Source: an uncultured Flavobacteriaceae bacterium
GTDB taxonomy: Bacteria; Bacteroidota; Bacteroidia; Flavobacteriales; Flavobacteriaceae
Assembly (NCBI GenBank): GCA_913020295.1
Contig: CAJWAA010000010.1
Location: 1 to 64,000, forward strand
DNA: 64,000 nt
Direction of reading: 5' to 3'
Each line of letters opens with the position of its first letter. The stretch's first letter is position 1. Positions 55,745 to 64,000 of the stretch are shown one piece after another. The notes under the pieces are model-generated. The model made no database searches. It saw only the letters and a program-made list of their open reading frames with translations, and was not told the DNA's origin. A program made the translations under genes and the position numbers.

Positions 55745-58066
55745 GTGAACGAAACACCCACAGATTACCTCACAGAACTCAACGAAACACAGCTTGAACC
55801 CGTGTTACATAAGGATGGCCCTCTTATGGTGATTGCAGGAGCAGGGTCCGGAAAAACAAGGGTTTTAACCTATCGTATTGCCCACTTAATGCAACAGGGG
55901 GTGGATGCTTTTTCTATTCTGGCTTTGACCTTTACCAACAAAGCATCTCGTGAAATGAAAGCCCGAATCGCGGAATTGGTAGGAGAGGGGGAGGCCAAAA
56001 ACTTGTGGATGGGTACCTTCCACTCTGTTTTTGCCAGAATTCTCCGACAAGAGTCCGACAAATTGGGTTTTCCAAGGGATTTTACCATTTATGATACCCA
56101 AGACAGTAACCGTTTAATAGCCTCAATTATAAAAGAGATGAGACTTGATAAAGACATTTACAAGTTCAAACAGATCCGAAACCGCATTTCATCTTTCAAA
56201 AACAGTCTGATAACTGTAAAAGCTTATCATAATAACCCTGATCTGCAAGAAGCTGATTCCATGTCGAGACGACCTAAGTTAGGAGAGATTTACAAAGAAT
56301 ACGTAGAACGATGTTTTAAAGCGGGTGCCATGGATTTTGATGATCTTTTACTCAAAACCAATGAGTTATTAAATATGCACCCCCAAGTATTGGCCAAATA
56401 TCAAGATCGTTTTCGATACATTCTTGTTGACGAATATCAGGATACCAATCACTCACAGTATTTGATTGTGAGAGCTCTTTCAGATAAATTTCAGAATATC
56501 TGTGTGGTGGGAGACGATGCGCAAAGTATTTATGGCTTTCGTGGAGCCAACATCAACAACATATTGAATTTTCAAAAAGATTACCAGGATGTAAAGTTGT
56601 ACCGCTTGGAACAAAATTATCGCTCCACCAAAAATATTGTCAATGCGGCCAATTCCATAATCAGTCACAACAAAAATAAGATTGAAAAAGTGGTCTGGAC
56701 CGGCAATGTAGAAGGTAGTAAGATTAAGGTACAAAGGTGTATCACAGATGCAGATGAGGGCAGAGAAGTAGCCTCGCAAATTTTTGAGTTCAAAATGCAA
56801 GAGCAACGTCAAAACAAAGAATTTGCCATATTGTATCGCACCAATGCGCAGTCGCGAGCCATAGAGGATGCACTGAGAAAGCGCGACATTCCCTATCGTA
56901 TCTATGGGGGGCTTTCATTTTACCAAAGAAAAGAGATTAAAGATCTTTTGGCTTATTTGCGTTTAATCATTAACCCCAAAGATGAAGAAAGCCTTAAAAG
57001 GGTCATCAACTACCCCACCAGAGGGATAGGTCAAGCCACCTTAGACAAATTGATCATCGGAGCCAAGAATCATAGCTTTTCCCTTTTTGAAACCCTTCAA
57101 AATGCCTCTGAACTGAATCTTTCTCTGAATTCGGGAGCTTTAAAGAAACTTGAAGGTTTTGTTAATTTAATTTTGAGTTTACAAATAGAAAACCAAAAAT
57201 CTAATGCTTTTGAAATTGCCGAATTAGTGACTAAAAAAAGTGGGTTGGTACTGGAATTAAAGAAGGATGGAACACCAGAGGGTGTTTCAAAGGTCGAGAA
57301 CATAGAGGAATTGCTCAACGGTATTCGAGATTTTGTTGAAGGACAAAGGGAACTAGCAGATGCTACAGGGAACTTGTCTGAGTTTTTAGAAGATGTTGCT
57401 TTGGCAACAGATTTTGACAACGAAAAGGAAAGTGACCTAGACTGTGTTTATTTGATGACGATTCACCTTTCCAAGGGCTTAGAGTTTCCAGTGGTCTTTA
57501 TCGTGGGCTTAGAAGAGGATCTATTTCCCTCTGCCATGAGCCTCAGTACCCGCAGTGAGTTAGAGGAGGAGCGTCGATTGTTTTATGTCGCCATGACCCG
57601 GGCAGAACAAAAGGCGGTATTGACTTATACTCTTTCTCGTTATCGCTGGGGTAAACTAGTGGATGCGGAACCTAGTCGTTTTATTGAAGAAATAGACGAT
57701 CAGTATTTGGATCATATCATTCCCAAAGACGATTATGTTTTCAAACCTATGATCGACAAGGGAATATTTGAAGGTTTTGACCCAAACGAAAAATTTCAAA
57801 CGACTAAAATAAATACTTCTCCTAGTCAAAATCAAATGGGAAAATTGAGGAAAATTATTTCCTCGGAAACCTACCAAAAGAATACTGATCCGATTCAAAT
57901 AAGAGAACTAAAGGTGGGTATGACAGTAGAACACGATCGGTTTGGCTATGGTAAAGTTGTCACCATTGAAGGAAATGGGAGTGACAAAAAAGCCTTAATT
58001 GATTTCAGCGGAGTGGGCCAAAAACATCTTTTATTGCGCTTTGCCAAGCTAAAAATTAAAAATTAA
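55745..58066 (+). CDS. UvrD/PcrA-type DNA helicase
   Basis: 773 residues, superfamily 1A 3'-5' helicase. Walker A VIAGAGSGKTRVLTYRIA near 29, Walker B LVDEYQDTNHSQY near 226, VGDDAQSIYGFRGANI near 254, LEQNYRSTKNIV, MTIHLSKGLEFPVVFIVG near 575 and VAMTRAEQKAV near 620. The C-terminal 70 residues form a Tudor-like domain (IRELKVGMTVEHDRFGYGKVVTIEG) that contacts RNA polymerase in PcrA. Starts with GTG at 55745, four bases after a possible -7 element. Its stop overlaps the next start by one base (TAATG). Confidence 0.93.
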   Translation: MNETPTDYLTELNETQLEPVLHKDGPLMVIAGAGSGKTRVLTYRIAHLMQQGVDAFSILALTFTNKASREMKARIAELVGEGEAKNLWMGTFHSVFARILRQESDKLGFPRDFTIYDTQDSNRLIASIIKEMRLDKDIYKFKQIRNRISSFKNSLITVKAYHNNPDLQEADSMSRRPKLGEIYKEYVERCFKAGAMDFDDLLLKTNELLNMHPQVLAKYQDRFRYILVDEYQDTNHSQYLIVRALSDKFQNICVVGDDAQSIYGFRGANINNILNFQKDYQDVKLYRLEQNYRSTKNIVNAANSIISHNKNKIEKVVWTGNVEGSKIKVQRCITDADEGREVASQIFEFKMQEQRQNKEFAILYRTNAQSRAIEDALRKRDIPYRIYGGLSFYQRKEIKDLLAYLRLIINPKDEESLKRVINYPTRGIGQATLDKLIIGAKNHSFSLFETLQNASELNLSLNSGALKKLEGFVNLILSLQIENQKSNAFEIAELVTKKSGLVLELKKDGTPEGVSKVENIEELLNGIRDFVEGQRELADATGNLSEFLEDVALATDFDNEKESDLDCVYLMTIHLSKGLEFPVVFIVGLEEDLFPSAMSLSTRSELEEERRLFYVAMTRAEQKAVLTYTLSRYRWGKLVDAEPSRFIEEIDDQYLDHIIPKDDYVFKPMIDKGIFEGFDPNEKFQTTKINTSPSQNQMGKLRKIISSETYQKNTDPIQIRELKVGMTVEHDRFGYGKVVTIEGNGSDKKALIDFSGVGQKHLLLRFAKLKIKN

Positions 58067-58683
58067 TGGCTGACCTCTTAAAATTCTACCAATCCAAGCC
58101 CAATCATAAGTTGCTAAAAAAAGCAGCACACGTATTAGAACAAGGAGGATTGATTATTTATCCCACTGACACAGTCTATGCTCTAGGATGTCTGAGTAAT
58201 AATATCAACGGCCTTCAGCGTTTGGCAAACATCAAAAAAATAAAATTAGATAAAGCTCCTCTTAGTTTTTTTATGAGGAATTTTAGTGATTTGTCTAATT
58301 ATGTCAGGCCTTTGGATAATTCGACTTTTAAACTCTTAAAACGGTGTTTACCTGGCCCATATACTTTTATCCTGCCATGTTTAAAACTCCAAAAACCATT
58401 CGAAAGAAGAAGGTCGATTGGCATAAGAATGGCTCATCATCCCGTATTAGAAGCACTAATGGATCTTGTCACAGCTCCTTTGATTACAAGCTCACTACAC
58501 GATGAAGACGAAATATTGGATTATACCACTGATCCTACTACAATTTATGAGTATTGGGAAAAAAATATAGACCTTATGTTGGAGGATGGTTATGGTGGAA
58601 ATATACCTTCTACAGTGGTCGATTTATGTGGTACTGAACCAAAATTAGTAAGGGAAGGTAAAGGAAACTTAAATATTTTGTAA
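58066..58683 (+). CDS. YrdC/Sua5/YciO-family protein (threonylcarbamoyladenylate synthase-like)
   Basis: 205 residues with the YrdC fold: LIIYPTDTVYALGCLSNN near 30-47, ANIKKIKLDKAPLSFFM near 63-79, LLKRCLPGPYTFILPC near 100, RRSIGIRMAHHPV and PSTVVDLCGTEPKLVREGKG at the end. TsaC/Sua5 make the threonylcarbamoyl-AMP used for t6A37 in tRNA. The KxR motif of TsaC appears here as KIK-LDKAPLS, closer to the YciO branch, whose activity is weaker or uncertain. It is translationally coupled to the helicase gene by TAATG. Confidence 0.85.
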   Translation: MADLLKFYQSKPNHKLLKKAAHVLEQGGLIIYPTDTVYALGCLSNNINGLQRLANIKKIKLDKAPLSFFMRNFSDLSNYVRPLDNSTFKLLKRCLPGPYTFILPCLKLQKPFERRRSIGIRMAHHPVLEALMDLVTAPLITSSLHDEDEILDYTTDPTTIYEYWEKNIDLMLEDGYGGNIPSTVVDLCGTEPKLVREGKGNLNIL

Positions 58684-58686
58684 AAA

Positions 58687-58716
58687 AAAAGCATCCCCAT
58701 GTTTGGGCATGCTTTT
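58687..58716. terminator. Bidirectional intrinsic terminator
   Basis: AAAAGCAT (58687-58694) pairs with ATGCTTTT (58709-58716); after one C-C mismatch CCC (58696-58698) pairs with GGG (58705-58707), leaving a seven-base loop. A and T runs on the two flanks make it usable from both strands. It separates the converging YciO-like gene and OmpA gene. Confidence 0.75.
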
Positions 58717-58736
58717 CAAATATTATGAAATAAATA

Positions 58737-59582
58737 CTAATTCATGCCTTGCTGAATCAAATCGTAAAATTGATCTAATTTTGGGAGTACAACTATACGT
58801 GTTCTTCTGTTTCTTGCTCTATTAGAAGCACTATCATTGTCAACTAATGGAATGTAATAACTTCGACCAGCAGCAGTCATTCTCTCTGGACTAACATTAA
58901 AGTCATTTTGAAGAATTCGAATCACGGAAGTAGCTCGTTTAACACTCAAATCCCAGTTGTCATCAATACCATCAATTTTAATTGGAACATTATCAGTGTG
59001 ACCTTCTACCATAAATTCAATTTCAGGTTTGTCATTTACCACTTTCGCAACTTTACCCAAAACTTCTTTAGCTCTTTCAGTTACGGTGTAGCTTCCGCTT
59101 CTAAACAATAGTTTGTCAGAAATAGAGACATAAACCACTCCTTTTTCGACATTAATTTCAATATCATCATCACTCATATTACCCAAAACTCCTTTAAGAC
59201 TAGTAACAAGAGCTAAAGTCACAGAATCCTTTTTGGTCATGGCATCCTGCATAGTTTGGATCTTCAGGTCTTTTTCCTTCATGCTTTCTAAGGACATCTC
59301 AAGGTTTTCAGCCCCCTTTTGGGAGAGGGTAGTTAAATTACCTATGTTGTTAATTAGGTCTTGATTGTTAGCTTGAAGAAAATTCACTCTGTCTTGTAAT
59401 GAGGCTAGTCGAGCTTCAGCAGCTTCCTTTTCTTCATTACAGGTGTTAAGTTTCACAGTGGCAGTATCCAACAAACTTTTAGTGTTTTGTTGAAGTGTTT
59501 CCAATTCAGCGTATTTCTTTTGAGAAACACAAGACGAAAGAAATATAGCAAAAACGATTGCTATTGCAAGATGTTTTTTCAT
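58737..59582 (-). CDS. OmpA-family lipoprotein
   Basis: 281 residues from MKKHLAIAIVFAIFLSSC; the open frame extends 25 codons upstream but the lipoprotein signal with lipobox LSSC fixes the start at 59582. A coiled-coil region follows (about 25-130; ELETLQQNTKSLLDTATVKL, EEKEAAEARLASLQDRVNFL). The OmpA C-terminal peptidoglycan-binding domain occupies about 155-270 (VSISDKLLFRSGSYTVT, EFMVEGHTDNVPIK, WDLSVKRATSVIRIL, NRARNRRTRIVVLP). It would tether the outer membrane to the cell wall. Upstream gene is a glycosyltransferase with a separate function. Confidence 0.92.
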   Translation of the reverse strand: MKKHLAIAIVFAIFLSSCVSQKKYAELETLQQNTKSLLDTATVKLNTCNEEKEAAEARLASLQDRVNFLQANNQDLINNIGNLTTLSQKGAENLEMSLESMKEKDLKIQTMQDAMTKKDSVTLALVTSLKGVLGNMSDDDIEINVEKGVVYVSISDKLLFRSGSYTVTERAKEVLGKVAKVVNDKPEIEFMVEGHTDNVPIKIDGIDDNWDLSVKRATSVIRILQNDFNVSPERMTAAGRSYYIPLVDNDSASNRARNRRTRIVVLPKLDQFYDLIQQGMN

Positions 59583-59653
59583 TTTGATTTTGTTGAACTT
59601 TAAATTAATCTCACGTAAATGTAATATAAAAACATAAATAAACCTCCTGGGTT

Positions 59654-60634
59654 TCATAAATTCTTTTTTTTCAGTAAAAAATAACGAATAGGCAAATAAG
59701 TTTCTGTGTAGTAGTTAATAGATAATGGATTTAGAGAGATTTTTTCTTTTATTCTACTACGATTTTTATAAAATGAATAGTGAGCTTTGATAATCGCAAG
59801 AGCATTTGAAAACTCAAATTTTAAAATAAAAAACAGGAATGCCATACCATCCCACATCATACGCTCAGCTATAAGAAAACTTCTGTTTTTAGGTAAGTTT
59901 TTAAGTAATAAGTAGAGGGAGTTTCTAAAATTCAAAAAAGTTTTTTTTGGAGAGGGTTTCAATGTGCCACCGCCCAAGTGATATACTTTTGTTTTGTAAA
60001 GGGAGTATACATCCAAATTCAGGTTAAATATTCTCCAACAAAAATCTATTTCTTCCATATGGGCAAAGAAATTCTCATCAAATCCTTTCAAAGACATAAA
60101 AACCTTTTTTCTAACGAAAAAACAGGCGCCACTAGCCCAAAATATTTTCTCATCTATGTCGTATTGACCATGATCATATTCAATGTGATTGAACAATCTC
60201 CCTCGGCAATAAGGATAGCCCAAACGGTCAATAAATCCACCTGCTGCTCCTCCATATTCAAATTTATTTGGCTGGTTTAAGTCCATGATATGGGGTTGAG
60301 CTACGACTGTTTTGGGATGTTTTTCAAAATGATCCAAAAAAGGAGATAACCATTTTGGATTTACCAAAACATCATTGTTGAGCAAACAAATGATGTCCTC
60401 TTCAACGAAGACTAGTCCTTTGTTGTATCCACCTGCATATCCATAATTGTCATCCAATAAAATGATTTTAACAGTTGGGTGGTTTTTTTTTGTATAAGCC
60501 ACAGAATCATCTGTGGAAGCATTGTCAATAAGATATAATGTTGCTTCGGGGCTATTGTCTACTGTTTTTTTAAGAAAACGTTTCAATAATTTTTTTCCGT
60601 TCCAATTTAAAATGGCAATGGCAATCGATCTCAT
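59654..60634 (-). CDS. Family 2 glycosyltransferase
   Basis: 326 residues, GT-A fold. IAILNWNGKKLLKRFLKKTV at the start, LIDNASTDDSVAY near 35, the DxD-like site in IICLLNNDVLVNPKW near 80-94, and WASGACFFVRKKVFMSLKGFDENFFAHMEEIDFCWR near 168-203. The C-terminal KTFLNFRNSLYLLLKNLP and a hydrophobic stretch suggest membrane association. The sugar and acceptor are unknown; cell-surface polysaccharide or LPS is likely. Its ATG overlaps the stop of the HsdR-N gene (ATGA), so the two are coupled. Confidence 0.9.
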   Translation of the reverse strand: MRSIAIAILNWNGKKLLKRFLKKTVDNSPEATLYLIDNASTDDSVAYTKKNHPTVKIILLDDNYGYAGGYNKGLVFVEEDIICLLNNDVLVNPKWLSPFLDHFEKHPKTVVAQPHIMDLNQPNKFEYGGAAGGFIDRLGYPYCRGRLFNHIEYDHGQYDIDEKIFWASGACFFVRKKVFMSLKGFDENFFAHMEEIDFCWRIFNLNLDVYSLYKTKVYHLGGGTLKPSPKKTFLNFRNSLYLLLKNLPKNRSFLIAERMMWDGMAFLFFILKFEFSNALAIIKAHYSFYKNRSRIKEKISLNPLSINYYTETYLPIRYFLLKKKNL

Positions 60635-61083
60635 TGTTTGGAATTGTATTGTGGTAAATCAAATAGTAAAAGATATTGACCTTTTTTATAATCCATTCTA
60701 CAAAAGAAGTGAATAAAACCATTTGTCAGCATCAAATAGTCACTATTTAGCACTAAATTATAACGTGCAATTTGATCGAATGTTTTTTGGGTCAACTTTA
60801 CATAAGGGGACTTACATTCAATCAATAGATAAATGGATTGGTCGGGTTTGAAAACTATCAAGTCGTACCTTTTGACTAAATTGTTAAAACTTATTTTTTT
60901 CTCAACCTGAATAAAACCAATAGGAACTTTTTTGATCTTCAACAAGAATTGGATACAATGTTGACGCACCCATTCTTCAGGAGTTAAAGCCAACCATTTT
61001 TTTCTTACAGGGTCGAAAATATAGCTTTTATTTTCCTTACTTTTAAACAAGAAATCGAATTTGGGAAAGTTGAGTTTTTCCAT
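60631..61083 (-). CDS. HsdR N-terminal-domain protein (lone PD-(D/E)xK nuclease fold)
   Basis: 150 residues from MEKLNFPKFDFLF; an ATG five codons earlier (61098) is also possible. It matches only the N-terminal domain of type I restriction endonuclease R subunits: IFDPVRKKWLALTPEEWVRQ, then RYDLIVFKPDQSIYLLIECKSP, which holds the D...ExK catalytic set. No helicase part, HsdM or HsdS is present, and such stand-alone genes sit beside holA in other Bacteroidota, so this is probably not a restriction system. Its role is unknown. Divergent from holA, coupled to the glycosyltransferase. Confidence 0.82.
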   Translation of the reverse strand: MEKLNFPKFDFLFKSKENKSYIFDPVRKKWLALTPEEWVRQHCIQFLLKIKKVPIGFIQVEKKISFNNLVKRYDLIVFKPDQSIYLLIECKSPYVKLTQKTFDQIARYNLVLNSDYLMLTNGFIHFFCRMDYKKGQYLLLFDLPQYNSKQ

Positions 61084-61111
61084 GTAGCAAAATTGCATAT
61101 AATTTTTCAGG

Positions 61112-62113
61112 ATGCAGGAATTTAATCAGTTATTGTCCTCAATAGAAAGGTCTGAATTCAAACCCTTTTATTTATTGTCAGGAACAGAGCCCTATTTTAT
61201 AGACCGTTTTGAGGCTAAAATAACTGAAAAGCTGACAGACGAAGCCTCTCGCTCTTTTGATTATTCATTGTTTTACGGTAAAGAAGTTGAAACCCGAGAG
61301 GTTATTGAAACAGCCAAACGATTTCCGCTTTTGGCTACTTATCATTTGGTTGTTGTCAGAGAGGCCCAGCACTTGGACAAATCAACTGACCTTATTGCTG
61401 AATATCTTTCTCAACCTCAAAAAAAAACAATCATTGTTTTTTGCTATAAATACAAACCTTTTGACAAAAGAAAAAAACTGTATAAAGTAGCGAAAAAGAT
61501 AGGGGCAGTGCTTGAAACAAAAGTTTTATATGATAACCAAGTTGAAAAATGGATTGCCAATAGTTTGAAAGCAGCTAAGTTTAAAATTGAAGCTAAGCCG
61601 CTACAAATTTTATCGGAGGCTTTGGGAAATGACTTAAGTAAAATCGAAAAAGAGGTAGAAAAGTTAAAAATAGTTCTAGATGAAAACACCCAAATTACCC
61701 CAGAACTGATAGAACAGCATGTGGGTTTTAGTAAGGATTTCAATAATTTTGAGCTTTATAAAGCAGTTGGAATGCGAGACTTTTACCATTGTACAAAAAT
61801 TGTGAAATATATGGCTGAAAATCCCAAAAACCACCCATTAGTACTAACTATTTCCGGTTTTTATAACTTTTTTAGAAGGCTTCTTTTGTTTCATGGTTTG
61901 GAGGACAAGTCAAAAGCCTCTTCTCTATTAGGTGTTAACACATATTTTATTAAGGACTATGAGCAAGCTTCCAAAAAATTTAATCTTAAACAAACCAGCA
62001 AAGCAATAAAGTTTACATTAGAGGCTGATTTAAAAAGTAAAGGAGTAGGTGTAAGGTCTGGTAATCAATATCATATACTTCAAGAATTACTTGCAAAGGT
62101 TTTTGCTGCTTAA
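61112..62113 (+). CDS. holA: DNA polymerase III subunit delta
   Basis: The clamp-opening subunit of the clamp loader. 333 residues. MQEFNQLLSSIERSEFKPFYLLSGTEPYFID is the usual start; FDYSLFYGKEVETREVIETAKRFPLLATYHLVVVREA, LSEALGNDLSKIEKEVEKL and FGFSKDF-like HVGFSKDFNNFELYKAV are family features; the C-terminal collar domain runs from about 215. Stop lies two bases from the convergent E1 gene's stop. Confidence 0.93.
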   Translation: MQEFNQLLSSIERSEFKPFYLLSGTEPYFIDRFEAKITEKLTDEASRSFDYSLFYGKEVETREVIETAKRFPLLATYHLVVVREAQHLDKSTDLIAEYLSQPQKKTIIVFCYKYKPFDKRKKLYKVAKKIGAVLETKVLYDNQVEKWIANSLKAAKFKIEAKPLQILSEALGNDLSKIEKEVEKLKIVLDENTQITPELIEQHVGFSKDFNNFELYKAVGMRDFYHCTKIVKYMAENPKNHPLVLTISGFYNFFRRLLLFHGLEDKSKASSLLGVNTYFIKDYEQASKKFNLKQTSKAIKFTLEADLKSKGVGVRSGNQYHILQELLAKVFAA

Positions 62114-62115
62114 GA

Positions 62116-64000
62116 TTAAAATAAAGGAAATTTTTTGGGATCGTTTTCATGCATTATTTCGTAGATACATTCAAATATATCCTCAGCAGAAGGTTTGGAA
62201 AAATAGTCTCCATCTTCAGCATATGCTGGACGATGCTCTTTAGCTGCAATTAGCTTGGGTTCACTGTCTAAAAGAGGGTAAATGTTTTGTTCTTCCAATA
62301 ATTTTTGCAGAATATAAGCAGATGCTCCACCAGGCATGTCCTCATCGACAATCAACAAGCGGTTTGTTTTTGCCAGGCTGTGTCTGATCTCTTTTTCTTT
62401 GTCAAAAGGGATTAGTGTTTGTACGTCAATTACTTCTGCTATGATATCATATTCCTCGAGTTTAAGAGCTACTTCATGAACAATTCTCAAAGTAGATCCA
62501 TAAGAAACTATTGTGATGTCAGTACCCTCTTTGAGTATCTCTATCTTACCGATGGGCAAACAATACTGTCCAAGATTTGAAGGAAGTTTTTCTTTGATTC
62601 GATATCCGTTTAGTGATTCAACTATAACTGCAGGTTGATTCGCTTTTAGTAAGGTGTTGTAAAATCCAGCTGCTTGGGTCATATTTCTGGGAACTAAAAG
62701 ATGAACACCTCTCATCAAATGGATCAAACCCGCCATTTGAGATCCTGAATGCCATATACCTTCTAGCCGGTGACCTCTTGTTCTGATTATCAAAGGAGCC
62801 AATTGTCTACCCTTAGTCCTATAACTCAATGTAGCTAGATCGTCACTTATAATATGAATACAATATAATATATAGTCCAGGTACTGAATTTCAGCAATAG
62901 GCTTTAAACCACGTAGAGCCATACCAATACCCTGCCCTAATATAGTAGCCTCTCTTATTCCAGCATCGGCAACCCTTAGGTTACCAAATTTCTTTTGTAA
63001 TCCCTCTAAACCTTGATTGACACCACCAATTTTTCCACTATCCTCACCAAAAATAATCAAGCGGTCCTCTTTTTTAAGTAATTGATCAAAATTATCTCTT
63101 AAAATAATCCTACCATCCACCATGGGTGCATCTTGTGCATATTTTGGAGCAATTAATTCAACATGATCTGTCCCATTGATCCCCTCACTGTAAAGGTGTG
63201 AAGAATATTTATCTTGTAAAGTGTCTTTAATATCTTTCAACCACTTTTTGAAAGACATTGTATTTTTTATACTGTGTTTAACCAATATGGGGAGTGTTTT
63301 CCTTGCTGTGGCTATGACATCGTGATAAAATAGTTCAGTTTTTTCATTTAAATTTTTATAAAGAATTTTAAGTTCCACATCGTTATTAGAAAGTGGCATA
63401 AATACTTCTAAAAATTCATTTAAACGATCTTTTAGACTAAAAATCGGTTTTTGATAAGCTTCCCATGCAAGTTTTTTCGCCTGCTTGACATTGGATTTGA
63501 TCTGGGACTCTATTTCCTCAAGGACTTCAATATTTGAAATGCCATTGGAAAGAATCCATTCCCTCATCTTGAGGTTACAATCGTATTTTTTTTCCCATTG
63601 GAGTCTATCTTTAGACTTGTATCTCTCGTGAGATCCCGAGGTAGAATGTCCAAGTGGCTGAGTAAGCTCGGTTACATGAATAATAATAGGGATGTGATTT
63701 TCACGTGCTATTTTGGAAGCGTATGCATATGTTTTGAGAAGTGATGAATAGTCCCAGCCCTTAACGGTCAAAATCTCGATTCCCTCATCATTTTCTCGGG
63801 CAAAACCCGCGAGAGCTTTAGATATACTTTCTTTGGTAGTTTGTTTTTTGTTATCAACAGAAATACCATAACCGTCATCCCAAATACTCATAATCATTGG
63901 AATCTGTAAAACTCCAGCTGTATTGATTGCTTCAAAGAACAACCCCTCACTGGTACCAGCATTTCCGATTGTTCCCCAAGCAATTTCATTTCCATTGTTG
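62116..64000 (-). CDS. 2-oxoacid dehydrogenase E1, alpha-beta fusion (N-terminus cut by window)
   Basis: At least 627 residues are present and the frame is open to the window edge (AACAATGGAAATGAAATTGC at 63999 reads NNGNEIA), so the gene begins outside. The visible alpha part has the ThDP motif region WGTIGNAGTSEGLFFEAIN and WDDGYGISVDNKKQT. The beta part (from about 62116 to 63130) has FGEDSGKIGGVNQGLEGL, DAGIREATILGQGIGMAL, TRGHRLEGIWHSGSQMAG and VDEDMPGGASAY. This single-chain E1 is typical of Bacteroidota and probably serves branched-chain 2-oxoacid decarboxylation, feeding iso-fatty acids. E2 and E3 are not in the window. Confidence 0.92.
   Translation of the reverse strand, partial: NNGNEIAWGTIGNAGTSEGLFFEAINTAGVLQIPMIMSIWDDGYGISVDNKKQTTKESISKALAGFARENDEGIEILTVKGWDYSSLLKTYAYASKIARENHIPIIIHVTELTQPLGHSTSGSHERYKSKDRLQWEKKYDCNLKMREWILSNGISNIEVLEEIESQIKSNVKQAKKLAWEAYQKPIFSLKDRLNEFLEVFMPLSNNDVELKILYKNLNEKTELFYHDVIATARKTLPILVKHSIKNTMSFKKWLKDIKDTLQDKYSSHLYSEGINGTDHVELIAPKYAQDAPMVDGRIILRDNFDQLLKKEDRLIIFGEDSGKIGGVNQGLEGLQKKFGNLRVADAGIREATILGQGIGMALRGLKPIAEIQYLDYILYCIHIISDDLATLSYRTKGRQLAPLIIRTRGHRLEGIWHSGSQMAGLIHLMRGVHLLVPRNMTQAAGFYNTLLKANQPAVIVESLNGYRIKEKLPSNLGQYCLPIGKIEILKEGTDITIVSYGSTLRIVHEVALKLEEYDIIAEVIDVQTLIPFDKEKEIRHSLAKTNRLLIVDEDMPGGASAYILQKLLEEQNIYPLLDSEPKLIAAKEHRPAYAEDGDYFSKPSAEDIFECIYEIMHENDPKKFPLF

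Noticed and set aside
60631-61098. Type I restriction-modification system
   Set aside because: Only the HsdR N-terminal domain is present; no motor, methylase or specificity gene is near.
63880-64000. Inactive E1 because the ThDP motif reads GNA instead of GDG
   Set aside because: As far as I recall, the same substitution is common in the Bacteroidota E1 fusion family, and the distal part of the motif and the rest of the protein look normal.

Overview
The window is a 64 kb chromosomal segment from an AT-rich, probably marine and gliding member of the Bacteroidota, most likely Flavobacteriia. Support for this comes from the gliding genes gldF and gldG, a split transketolase, a fused E1 alpha/beta 2-oxoacid dehydrogenase, lipoproteins with Bacteroidota-type lipoboxes, near-absence of Shine-Dalgarno sequences before start codons, and promoters of the form TTG, 18-19 bases, TAnnTTTG (seen for tRNA-Lys, SRP RNA, prfB and the transketolase). 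I recognise about 52 protein genes, one partial tRNA-Lys and the SRP RNA. I see no insertion sequence, prophage, CRISPR array or rRNA.

Layout. 1-8.4 kb: tRNA-Lys, aroK, a PyrR-like phosphoribosyltransferase, an Hsp15-like S4 protein, an FKBP lipoprotein with calcium-type repeats, an outer-membrane barrel, split transketolase, tgt-lptG and accA. 8.5-17.5 kb: dnaB, a HAD phosphatase, prfB with an intact programmed +1 frameshift, a prolyl-oligopeptidase lipoprotein, a two-gene module that fits sulfonolipid (capnine-type) synthesis, and dnaN. 17.6-34.7 kb: gldG-gldF-SAM hydrolase, phoH-purC, a run of miaA, K+ channel, exonuclease/GIY-YIG fusion and yggS, then an oxidoreductase, pcm, smpB, clpB, nnrD and glyA.

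34.8-43.0 kb is the most unusual part. It is a tight four-gene operon that combines three planctomycete-type secreted proteins (PSCyt1/DUF1549/DUF1553; Tat-exported DUF1501; DUF2231-cytochrome-LRR-chitobiase-like) with a family 8 polysaccharide lyase. There is no SusC/SusD pair or sulfatase nearby. It looks like a laterally acquired, heme-containing polysaccharide-degradation module and is the best candidate here for an undescribed system.

43-64 kb returns to core functions: glutamine cyclotransferase, SRP RNA, an SDR, fructose-6-phosphate aldolase/transaldolase, a thioredoxin-fold lipoprotein, an ABC-F protein whose second Walker A is lost, DUF2490, pheT, recG, a UvrD helicase, a YciO/Sua5 protein, an OmpA lipoprotein, a glycosyltransferase, a lone HsdR-N nuclease-fold protein, holA and the truncated E1 fusion gene.

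Convergent gene pairs are packed very tightly. Three share a single TTAA that supplies both stop codons, and several genes have a -7 element only 4-6 bases before the start codon, suggesting leaderless mRNAs.
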